Assembly (NCBI GenBank): GCA_947460915.1
Contig: CANHKJ010000151.1
Coordinates: forward strand, 1-7,283
DNA from: Verrucomicrobiia bacterium
Lineage (GTDB): Bacteria > Verrucomicrobiota > Verrucomicrobiia > Verrucomicrobiales > Akkermansiaceae
Length of the DNA stretch: 7,283 nt
Reading direction: 5' to 3'
Of this stretch, positions 1 to 5,621 are shown piece after piece. The notes below the pieces were generated by a model that saw nothing but the letters and a program-made list of their open reading frames with translations, ran no database searches and was not told the DNA's origin. The translations under genes and the position numbers were made by a program. The first letter of the stretch is position 1. Each line of letters starts with the position of its first letter.

Positions 1-61
1 AAAGAATGACACAAAATGCAACTAGCCAAAATGCTGACCATCTGGTAACAAAACCCTCAGC

Positions 62-1189
62 ATGTCAGACATCAATATCGCCATCGTAGGTCTCGGTTTC
101 GGAGCCGAGTTTATCCCCATCTACCAGCGCCTCAAAGGCGTGAATATGTATGCAATTTGCCAGCGCACCCAATCCAAACTGGATGAAGTCGGTGACAAAT
201 TCAACATTCCCGTTCGCTACACCAGCTACGAGGACCTGCTCAAGGACCCCAACGTACACGCAGTTCACATCAATTCACCGATCCCTGATCACGCAGCACA
301 AACCATCGCCGCATTGAAAGCTGGCAAACACGTGGCTTGCACCGTGCCGATGGCAACGTCCGTCGAGGACTGCAAAACCATCGTGGAACTGGTCAAGGAA
401 ACTGGCTTGAAGTACATGATGATGGAAACCGTTTGCTACGCTCGTGAGTTCCTCTACATGAAAGAGCTCTACGACAAAGGCGAGCTCGGCAAACTGCAAT
501 TCCTCAAGGCCTCCCACCAACAAGACATGGAAGGTTGGCCTGGCTACTGGCCTGGTTTGCCGCCGATGTATTATGCCACGCACTGCGTCGGCCCGATCCT
601 CGGACTCGCTCGCAATGAAGCCGAATACGTTTCCTGCTTTGGCTCTGGCACCATCGATGAATCCATGCACTCCTGCTACGGTTCACCCTATGCCGTCGAG
701 ACCACGCACATCAAGTTCAAGGACAGCGATGTCTCCGCTCATCTCTATCGTTCACTCTTCGATGTCGCACGCCAATACCGCGAATCCTTCGAGGTCTATG
801 GTCAGAAAAAATCCGTCGAGTGGCCGCTCATCGAGCACCGTCCCTTGGTCGTGCACACCGCGAAAAAACCTGAGCCAGAAATCCCCGAAGAAGTCACCTG
901 CCCCGACTTCGCTCACTACCTTCCTGAAGAAATCCAACTCTTCACCACGGGTGGTGTTTATGGTGGCGACGGCGGCGAGGAGCATCTTTCCTTCACCCAA
1001 GGTGCTGGCCACGGTGGTTCTCACCCGCACCTCGTTTATCAATTCGTCAAAATGCTGCAAAGCGGCGTAGATGCCTATCCAAACGCGATCGAATCCGCGA
1101 ACATCACTTGCACCGGTATTCTCTCGCACGAGTCCGCACAAAAAGGTGGCGAAATCATTCGCCTCCCCGAGTGGACCCACCGCGCGTAA
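62..1189 (+). CDS. Gfo/Idh/MocA-family NAD(P)-dependent oxidoreductase with atypical EKP motif
   Basis: Cytoplasmic 375-residue protein of the usual length for this family, whose members oxidise or reduce sugars, inositols and related polyols. The N-terminal Rossmann fold shows a GxGxxA dinucleotide loop (G10, G12, A15) after a hydrophobic first strand. The segment at residues 70-100 is the normal family region, but where most members have Glu-Lys-Pro it reads T94-V95-P96, so the catalytic/cofactor-positioning lysine is absent. H174 in YATHCVGP lies where the family's active-site histidine is expected. The C-terminal segment at 314-365, with GHGGSHPHL and ending in a SAxxGG motif, is typical of a subgroup often found near carbohydrate catabolism genes. 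ATG 62 is the first in-frame start after in-frame stops at 23 and 35; no clear Shine-Dalgarno site precedes it. It ends just before a hairpin terminator and looks monocistronic on its 3' side. The substrate cannot be assigned. Confidence 0.95.
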   Translation: MSDINIAIVGLGFGAEFIPIYQRLKGVNMYAICQRTQSKLDEVGDKFNIPVRYTSYEDLLKDPNVHAVHINSPIPDHAAQTIAALKAGKHVACTVPMATSVEDCKTIVELVKETGLKYMMMETVCYAREFLYMKELYDKGELGKLQFLKASHQQDMEGWPGYWPGLPPMYYATHCVGPILGLARNEAEYVSCFGSGTIDESMHSCYGSPYAVETTHIKFKDSDVSAHLYRSLFDVARQYRESFEVYGQKKSVEWPLIEHRPLVVHTAKKPEPEIPEEVTCPDFAHYLPEEIQLFTTGGVYGGDGGEEHLSFTQGAGHGGSHPHLVYQFVKMLQSGVDAYPNAIESANITCTGILSHESAQKGGEIIRLPEWTHRA

Positions 1190-1211
1190 TTACTCTACAT
1201 CAAGCAATCTT

Positions 1212-1249
1212 AAAAAACCTTCCCGCCACTCGTGCAGGAAGGTTTTTTT
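1212..1249 (+). terminator. Bidirectional intrinsic terminator after the oxidoreductase
   Basis: A perfect 12-bp stem (1212-1223 AAAAAACCTTCC with 1237-1248 GGAAGGTTTTTT) encloses a 13-base loop and ends in seven T's, 22 bases beyond the stop codon at 1189. Because the left arm starts with six A's, the opposite strand also has a hairpin followed by a U-run. It could therefore also stop transcripts from the convergent phosphoesterase gene, although that gene ends about 340 bases away. Confidence 0.88.
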
Positions 1250-1255
1250 CGTGGC

Positions 1256-1302
1256 GGCGCTTTCCACCCGTCTCGCCGAAGCGATGCGAAGGTGGAAGCG
1301 CC
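1256..1302. repeat. Long imperfect palindrome (extragenic hairpin)
   Basis: GGCGCTTTCCACC (1256-1268) is complementary to GGTGGAAGCGCC (1291-1302) apart from one unpaired T, giving a 12-bp stem. Inside it, TCGC (1273-1276) can pair with GCGA (1281-1284) around CGAA. The interior shares the 9-mer CGTCTCGCC (1269-1277) and the 7-mer GCGAAGG (1286-1292) with the hairpin at 5208-5237. It may be a REP-like extragenic element; no T-run follows it, so it is not a standard terminator. Confidence 0.65.
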
Positions 1303-1354
1303 AAGCCTCATCAAAGATCACATCAAATCCACAGGACCTACACGCAATTTGGTC

Positions 1355-1389
1355 ACAAGATTTCAAGATATTGCAAGAGGAACAAGATC
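1355..1389 (-). repeat. TCTTG-periodic repeat block, copy 1
   Basis: Read on the minus strand, CTTG recurs four times at spacings of 9, 10 and 8 bases. On the plus strand the block starts ACAAGATTTCAAGAT and continues TTGCAAGA. It aligns along its whole length with 5421-5455, which starts ACAAGATTCGAAGAT. This is a degenerate short-period repeat of unknown function, found only in the noncoding gaps of this window. Confidence 0.55.
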
Positions 1390-1451
1390 TGCTTTGAGGG
1401 CCACATGCATCTAAAAAAATCAGCATAGGCAAAAGGAAACTGTGCCGTGAA

Positions 1452-1480
1452 GTTATTGGTTATCAGTTAATCGTTATTAG
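1452..1480. repeat. Degenerate 7-base tandem repeat, four units
   Basis: Four consecutive heptamers in exact register read GTTATTG, GTTATCA, GTTAATC and GTTATTA, followed by another G. The 5' part GTTA is constant and the last three bases vary. The block is AT-rich compared with the flanking genes and sits in the convergent gap. It resembles the short heptameric intergenic repeats described in cyanobacteria (STRR type), but kinship is not shown. Confidence 0.65.
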
Positions 1481-1507
1481 GCGAAAACCATTTTCCCATA
1501 CTCTTCC

Positions 1508-1533
1508 TTTCGTGTATTTCGCGTATTTCGTGG
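1508..1533. repeat. 9-base tandem repeat, about 2.9 units
   Basis: The units are TTTCGTGTA (1508-1516), TTTCGCGTA (1517-1525) and TTTCGTGG (1526-1533). The complementary strand reads as repeated ACGAAATAC. Translated on the minus strand it gives an Asn-Thr-Arg-Asn-Thr-Arg string, which I recall as a frequent spurious peptide in environmental bacterial genomes. It lies 52 bases beyond the phosphoesterase stop codon. Confidence 0.65.
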
Positions 1534-1585
1534 TAGGAAAAACGCCGAAACCTTCAAACTTTCGCGGACTTTGTAACTCAGCAAA

Positions 1586-2308
1586 TCAGCGACCATCCGC
1601 CAAGCGCTCGGCGAGCATCGGTGGCAATCCTGCATCGAGGATTTTCTTCTGCGTTTTGGCCAAATCATATTCGATCCGACGGAACACGATCAATCGACTT
1701 TCGATATCGTAGATCGCATAGCATGAACGCCAGTCACCATCGCGTGGTTGACCGACTGATCCTGCATTGATGAAATATTTTGATCCAGGCTCGATCACGA
1801 CGGATTCAGCAGCGACTTCGTGCACCTTGGAGTCCTTGATGTAGACCCGTGGCACGTGTGTGTGACCGTGGAAACAAACTTGCGTAAATTGATAGGAAAA
1901 ATTCGACATCGCATCGAAACGATTGGTCACGTAATTCCAATTCGTCGGCTGATCCAAGGTGCTGTGAACTACCGTGAAGTCGGCCACTTGACGCACCATG
2001 CGCATTTTCCGCAACCACTCGCGCTGCTCTTGATTGAGTTGCTCACGCGTCCACATGAGTGCAGTGGCCGCAGTGGGATTCATCGTTTCAAGTGAATGAT
2101 CGCCCGAGGCATCTTCATCGTGATTACCCTTAACGACGGGGCAGTTCATTTCACGAACGATTTCGAGGCACTCCGCAGGATTGGCATTATAGCCGACGAC
2201 GTCACCGAGACACACGTAGTCCGAACAATGTTGCTCGCGAGCGTCCGCTAGGACAGCTTCGAGAGCTTCTAGGTTCGCGTGTATGTCTCCGAATAAAGCA
2301 ATGCGCAT
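1586..2308 (-). CDS. Calcineurin-like metallophosphoesterase (MJ0912/YfcE-like)
   Basis: A complete 240-residue cytoplasmic protein with every metal-binding block of the calcineurin-like superfamily. These are GDIH near the N-terminus (D8, H10), GDVVGYN (D36), GNHD (N62, H63), a His at 115 in VVHSTLD, and GHTHVP (H149, H151), followed by NAGSVGQPRDG at 181-191. The GDxVGYN and GSVGQPRDG signatures and the length fit the MJ0912-type single-domain phosphodiesterases, which use two divalent metal ions to cleave phosphoesters. The true substrate of this group is mostly unknown, so neither a nucleotide nor a protein substrate can be chosen. ATG 2308 gives the motif at the expected distance from the N-terminus; no good Shine-Dalgarno site is visible. 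It lies 90 bases downstream of the helical-repeat gene on the same strand, with a possible promoter between, so it may be transcribed alone or by read-through from the ABC operon. Confidence 0.95.
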   Translation of the reverse strand: MRIALFGDIHANLEALEAVLADAREQHCSDYVCLGDVVGYNANPAECLEIVREMNCPVVKGNHDEDASGDHSLETMNPTAATALMWTREQLNQEQREWLRKMRMVRQVADFTVVHSTLDQPTNWNYVTNRFDAMSNFSYQFTQVCFHGHTHVPRVYIKDSKVHEVAAESVVIEPGSKYFINAGSVGQPRDGDWRSCYAIYDIESRLIVFRRIEYDLAKTQKKILDAGLPPMLAERLADGR

Positions 2309-2368
2309 GAATCGTCAAAAAGTTTGTCGGGAGAAAATGCAGGAAACAGCTACCCTATGTCGAGACAA

Positions 2369-2397
2369 ACTATGCACAGAGTGCAAAAAAATCACAA
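2369..2397 (-). promoter_or_regulatory. Possible sigma70-like promoter of the phosphoesterase, with overlapping palindrome
   Basis: On the minus strand TTGTGA (2397-2392) and CATAGT (2374-2369) are 17 bases apart; each matches the consensus in four of six positions. The perfect inverted repeat TGCAC-AGA-GTGCA (2373-2385) overlaps the -10 end of the spacer and might be an operator. The element begins right after the stop codon of the upstream gene. Purely sequence-pattern evidence. Confidence 0.3.
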
Positions 2398-2398
2398 T

Positions 2399-3292
2399 TC
2401 ACTGCTTGCCATCCTGCTCTTTCAGCCATTGCATCGCCACCATCACTCCATCCTGAGGCATTTGATCGGCATTATTCTGCTGATAGAGCCGCAGCATCTC
2501 GGCAGCCGTCTTGTGATCTTCGAAGCACTGCGCCAGCAAGTCTTCCATCGTACGCTCGCCCTTCTCTTGCCACTCTAAGGCAAACAACAAGCAGCGGATC
2601 GAGTCCACACGGTTTTGGGGGTTGCGAAATAACTCACGCGCTAGATCTAAGGACTCCTGAGATTTCCCCGGCACCCGTGCCAGGCTGTAAAGCCAGGCCC
2701 GGGCCTCAAAAGTGCGCTGTCCCTTGCCCGTCTGCCATGCTAAGCGATACGACTCTGCCGCTACCGCAAAATCAGGAAATTTATCCTTATGCGCATAGTT
2801 CCGACCTTTGCTCGAATACAGTGTCCAGTCCTGCGGATTGTTCTGGATGCCGCGATCCAAGAAATCACGGCCTTTTTGAATGTATTGCTTGTGCAAGGCC
2901 TCACGCCGAGCCGCGGGCAGCTCTTCGCGCTCCCGATAATCCACCGCTGCATTGTACGACAAATGCCACGATGCTACATCCCAGTAGTAACTCGACTTCG
3001 GTTGCAACGCGACAATCAAATTGTAGCGCTCTTCCAGCTTCGGCCAATCGCGGTCTTCAAAGGAGCCATAGGCTGCCAAATTGATAAAAGTCGCCACCAC
3101 CGATTGCATTCCGCCCAAAGCCACGGCAGCACAGGTTTGACCGATTTTCTCCTTAGTCGCAACATCGAGCGGCGGCGACAACAAGCCCGCTGCCACGAAG
3201 TTTTTCTGCGCAGCTGCCTCCCATGGCGACTTGAGCCAACCCGCAGTAAGCAGCAATACCAGCACCGTGGCGATCTTTCGATAAAAGTTCAT
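2399..3292 (-). CDS. Secreted TPR-like helical-repeat protein of an ABC-transporter operon
   Basis: A 297-residue protein of unknown function. Residues 1-28 look like a signal peptide: basic start (R5, K6), hydrophobic core at 7-19, and a likely cut after Ala-Ala-Ala near 28. The rest is mostly helical with TPR-like spacing. A segment around 87-117 has a LQP followed by YYWDVASWHLSYN, and another around 138-166 has GRDFLDRGIQNNP and LYSSKGRNYAHK. I recall this pattern from uncharacterised Verrucomicrobiota TPR proteins, which is memory and not a search. It is the last gene of the ABC operon, starting five bases after the permease stop. A GTG 36 bases upstream (3328) would also be in frame, but it overlaps the permease and puts charged residues before the signal peptide, so ATG 3292 is preferred. 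It probably acts in the periplasm beside the transporter. Confidence 0.85.
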   Translation of the reverse strand: MNFYRKIATVLVLLLTAGWLKSPWEAAAQKNFVAAGLLSPPLDVATKEKIGQTCAAVALGGMQSVVATFINLAAYGSFEDRDWPKLEERYNLIVALQPKSSYYWDVASWHLSYNAAVDYREREELPAARREALHKQYIQKGRDFLDRGIQNNPQDWTLYSSKGRNYAHKDKFPDFAVAAESYRLAWQTGKGQRTFEARAWLYSLARVPGKSQESLDLARELFRNPQNRVDSIRCLLFALEWQEKGERTMEDLLAQCFEDHKTAAEMLRLYQQNNADQMPQDGVMVAMQWLKEQDGKQ

Positions 3293-3294
3293 CG

Positions 3295-3300
3295 TCCTCA
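3295..3300 (-). promoter_or_regulatory. Ribosome binding site overlapping the permease stop codon
   Basis: On the minus strand TGAGGA includes the permease stop codon TGA and a GAGGA Shine-Dalgarno-like core, ending two bases before ATG 3292. The spacing is shorter than ideal. It supports the ATG over the upstream GTG and suggests translational coupling of the two genes. Confidence 0.4.
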
Positions 3301-4218
3301 GAATTCTTTGTCGGAAAAAACAAACCACGAGAGTAAGGTGTAGAGCACCACGTAAAATACCGTCAGCCCCAGCAAAACCAAAACCGCCATGCCCGAGACC
3401 GGAAGTCCCTGAATCGCTGCATCCGTCACGTTAAAGAGCTGATAGTTCGGGAAAACCAAGGCCACAGCCTTCATCACCAGACTGCCAAATGTCGTCGTGC
3501 CAGCCTCTGCCGTAGCCCGATAAAACTCCGCCGCGTCAGCCTGGAAAAATCCAGCCAAGAAGCACAGAAACGAAACGATGATCGTGAACAAGGTACTCGT
3601 TGAAAACGTCGATAACAACAACGACACCGCACCAACGATGGCGGATAGCAAAAAGATCGATAGCACCCCCGCCTGCAACGACCAAGTCGGCCCCTGCATG
3701 CTGATTTCCGCCCGCATTGACTCGATCGCCTCAGCGGTCCATCCGCGCGACTGCGCCAAAAACATCTGACCTTCCAGCAACTGATCCGTGCGGATCGCCA
3801 AGACCGCCGTCATGATCCCGTCCATCACCGCGAGTGAAATAAAAATCAATAGCAGCACCCCTGCCAATTTCCCCACCAAGTAATCCAGACGCGGCACTGG
3901 CTTCGCTAAAATCGTGTATAGCGTGCGATCTTCCACATCCTTCGGCAACAGCAAGGCCGTAGCCGTGATCGAAAACACCACGGCGAACAATTTCATCACC
4001 CCCATGCACCAGCCCTTGAGCAAGGTCAACTCACCCGTATAGACCGCCTCTGGCCCATGGTATTGCGGCAAGTCCAGAAACTGCGCCACCAGTGCAATGA
4101 TCGCAAAAATCATCAGGAAATAAAACACCTTCATCCGCACCAACTGCGTGAACGTATTCATCGCCAGCACCGCAACGCGGCGCGGCTGCAACCACCGATT
4201 TGTCTTCTCCTTCGCCAT
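3298..4218 (-). CDS. ABC-2 type transporter permease
   Basis: A 306-residue inner-membrane protein with about six predicted membrane segments, near residues 31-50, 71-91, 115-142, 181-203, 207-226 and 276-302, judged by eye from hydrophobicity. The stretch around 95-120, EDRTLYTILAKPVPRLDYL, is the hallmark amphipathic coupling region of ABC-2 permeases of the NosY/GldF-like group. The protein ends in FSDKEF, a tail typical of this group. A larger loop at about 143-180 separates segments three and four. It should pair as a dimer with the ATPase encoded just upstream, since ATG 4218 lies four bases after the ATPase stop codon. The exported substrate is not evident: antibiotic, lipid, polysaccharide, or a role without transport as in the gliding complex are all possible. 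Confidence 0.93.
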   Translation of the reverse strand: MAKEKTNRWLQPRRVAVLAMNTFTQLVRMKVFYFLMIFAIIALVAQFLDLPQYHGPEAVYTGELTLLKGWCMGVMKLFAVVFSITATALLLPKDVEDRTLYTILAKPVPRLDYLVGKLAGVLLLIFISLAVMDGIMTAVLAIRTDQLLEGQMFLAQSRGWTAEAIESMRAEISMQGPTWSLQAGVLSIFLLSAIVGAVSLLLSTFSTSTLFTIIVSFLCFLAGFFQADAAEFYRATAEAGTTTFGSLVMKAVALVFPNYQLFNVTDAAIQGLPVSGMAVLVLLGLTVFYVVLYTLLSWFVFSDKEF

Positions 4219-4222
4219 GATC

Positions 4223-5098
4223 TTACTTCTCGCCCCCTTTCACTGGCTGATTTCCTTGAGTTTCTTGCAAAAACAATCGCTCCAATGTCGTGCGTGGACG
4301 ACCTGTGCGCACCAAGCTGGCATGGCCCGTACGCTCGACCAAGCCACGAATCTCCTCCACCAGCGCTTCATCCGCATCCTTGAGCACAATTTCTGTCTGG
4401 TCCTCCAATGAAATCAGATCCTCCAAGCGCCCTTCCTTGACCATTTTCCCCTGGAAAATGATGCCTACGTGATCGCACACCTCCTGCACCTGCTCTAGCA
4501 AGTGAGAGCATAAAAAAACCGTCTTCCCCTGATCGCGCAGCTTCAGGATCAAATCGCGAATCTGCCGCGATCCAATCGGATCTACACCCGCCGTCGGCTC
4601 ATCCAAAATCAACAGTCGCGGGTCTTGAATCATTGCCTGCGCCAGACCAATGCGTTGCAACATACCCTTCGAGTACCCTCCCAAACGGCGATCCCGGGCA
4701 TCGCGTAGATCCACCAGCTCCAGCAATTCATCCACCCGAGCCTCCAGCACCTTGCCGCGAATGTCGCAGAGTTTGCCATAGAATCGCAAGGTTTCCGCCC
4801 CCGTCAAATGCTTGTAAAAATAAGGATTTTCCGGCAAAAAACCGACATCGTTGCGCGAGTCCACTTTCATCGAGTCCTTGCCATAGATCGAACAAGAACC
4901 CGAGGTCGGAGCCACCAAGCCGAGCAAAGCTTTCATGGTCGTCGATTTCCCCGAGCCATTCGGCCCGATCAGGCCATAGACCTCGCCCGCCTGAATCTGA
5001 ATCGACACTCCATCCACGGCGCGAAACGCCTTCACCCCGCGCAGCGGAGAGCGGAAATCTTTGACTAAATGGCGGATATCAACGGCGAGCTGGGTCAT
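4223..5098 (-). CDS. ABC transporter ATP-binding protein (ABC-2 exporter ATPase)
   Basis: A 291-residue cytoplasmic ATPase with all nucleotide-binding motifs in order: Walker A GPNGSGKST (45-53), signature YSKGMLQR (142-149), Walker B LLILDEP (162-168) and the switch histidine H199. The Q-loop region carries FLPENPYFY (88-95), the form usual in NatA/GldA/CcmA-like ATPases of ABC-2 exporters, which have Pro-Glu in place of the classical Gln. About 90 residues follow the core as a regulatory tail. ATG 5098 places the first strand at the normal distance from Walker A; an in-frame TTG at 5194 would add 32 residues without family resemblance. No clear Shine-Dalgarno site or convincing promoter is visible upstream. 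It is first in a three-gene operon with the permease and the secreted helical-repeat protein. Substrate unknown. Confidence 0.95.
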   Translation of the reverse strand: MTQLAVDIRHLVKDFRSPLRGVKAFRAVDGVSIQIQAGEVYGLIGPNGSGKSTTMKALLGLVAPTSGSCSIYGKDSMKVDSRNDVGFLPENPYFYKHLTGAETLRFYGKLCDIRGKVLEARVDELLELVDLRDARDRRLGGYSKGMLQRIGLAQAMIQDPRLLILDEPTAGVDPIGSRQIRDLILKLRDQGKTVFLCSHLLEQVQEVCDHVGIIFQGKMVKEGRLEDLISLEDQTEIVLKDADEALVEEIRGLVERTGHASLVRTGRPRTTLERLFLQETQGNQPVKGGEK

Positions 5099-5207
5099 TT
5101 CAGTGCGAAACCCTACACACAGCCTAGCCAATGATCCAGTGAAAATCTCGTGAAATTCTGATGAAGCAAGCACCGCGATCCTCTGATCAGGCAAGGGACA
5201 GAAAAAC

Positions 5208-5237
5208 GTAGCGAAGGCGTCTCGCCTTCCAGCCTAC
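5208..5237. repeat. Extragenic palindrome related to the one at 1256-1302
   Basis: GAAGGCG (5213-5219) and CGCCTTC (5223-5229) form a perfect 7-bp stem around TCT. Outside it GTAG (5208-5211) pairs with CTAC (5234-5237) across a small asymmetric internal loop (one base against four), giving 11 pairs in all. It shares CGTCTCGCC (5218-5226) and GCGAAGG (5211-5217) with the palindrome near the first terminator. There is no T-run, so a terminator role is unlikely. Confidence 0.65.
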
Positions 5238-5420
5238 CAAAAACAGAAGCAAACAAAAATCGAAATCATACTCCTTGGCTTCACTAGCAAAAAGCAATTT
5301 CTCGCGCCCGCTACGCTCAAGACGCAGAGGTTTGAGAAGAAAATGCATAAAGGGCATTACCTGATGAAACGCTAAGCAATTCAGAAAAACTAGATGACGT
5401 AGACCTAATATCAACTCATT

Positions 5421-5455
5421 ACAAGATTCGAAGATTTGCAAGATCAGCAAGAATT
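5421..5455 (-). repeat. TCTTG-periodic repeat block, copy 2
   Basis: On the minus strand TCTTG or TCTTC recurs four times at spacings of 9, 9 and 8 bases. The block aligns with 1355-1389 in the same orientation, sharing ACAAGATT, AAGAT, TTGCAAGA and CAAGA with few differences and one one-base gap. The two copies lie in the two noncoding gaps of the window. Confidence 0.55.
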
Positions 5456-5580
5456 CTAAATCCATGAATCAGCCCTTCTTCTTGGCTTCGCGTGAGATTT
5501 TTCTCAAAAAGCTTGCCATTCGATAGCTTGAACACAATGCCCTAGGTTCCCTCCATGCTCCCATTTTTCTCGCTATTTGC

Positions 5581-5608
5581 TTGAATTTCGGAACTTTCGG
5601 GGTATTTT
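5581..5608 (+). promoter_or_regulatory. Possible promoter of the lamin-tail/PA14 protein
   Basis: TTGAAT (5581-5586) and TATTTT (5603-5608) are separated by 16 bases, each with four of six consensus matches. A start site about seven bases later would leave a leader of under ten bases before ATG 5622, which is consistent with the lack of a clear Shine-Dalgarno site. Weak evidence. Confidence 0.25.
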
Positions 5609-5621
5609 TGATCTAACCCAT

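Larger units (their letters stand above)
1190..1585. other. Repeat-rich noncoding gap between convergent genes
   Basis: This 396-base gap between the 3' ends of the oxidoreductase and the phosphoesterase holds no credible gene. Its short open frames have no recognisable domain and are built from the repeats. In order it contains the terminator (1212-1249), an imperfect palindrome (1256-1302), a TCTTG-periodic block (1355-1389), a four-unit heptamer repeat (1452-1480) and a 9-base tandem repeat (1508-1533). I see no tRNA or recognisable small RNA. Confidence 0.75.
5099..5621. other. Divergent intergenic region with repeats
   Basis: This 523-base gap separates the divergent ABC operon and surface-protein gene, so both promoters must lie here. 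It holds a palindrome (5208-5237), a TCTTG-periodic block (5421-5455), a small TGAGA-TTTT-TCTCA hairpin (5493-5506) and a weak promoter match close to the right-hand gene. A 92-codon minus-strand open frame at 5465-5187 runs through the palindrome and shows no recognisable domain, so I treat it as noncoding. No RNA gene is recognised. Confidence 0.6.

Noticed and set aside
573..1070. 165-codon plus-strand open frame inside the oxidoreductase
   Set aside because: It is a shifted-frame shadow rich in Ser, Pro and Arg within a gene whose own frame has clear family motifs.
1393..1410. TTTGAG-6-ATGCAT word pair also found at 5331-5348
   Set aside because: Twelve shared bases with an unrelated six-base middle, in a different order relative to the other repeats, is too weak to call a third repeat family.
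5099..5194. 32-residue N-terminal extension of the ATPase from a TTG
   Set aside because: The extension lacks family similarity, and ATG 5098 puts the first strand at the normal distance from Walker A.
5320..5330. GACGCAGAGG-type string as a dispersed repeat
   Set aside because: It recalls a common intergenic phrase in environmental genomes, but only one short copy is present here, so a repeat cannot be supported from this window.
5187..5465. 92-codon minus-strand open frame upstream of the ATPase
   Set aside because: It is built across the extragenic palindrome and other intergenic sequence, matches no domain that I know, and its composition (runs of Leu/Phe and Arg) looks like translated noncoding DNA.
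5493..5506. TGAGA-TTTT-TCTCA hairpin as a terminator or regulator
   Set aside because: The stem has only five pairs with little G+C, no T-run follows it, and no gene ends nearby.
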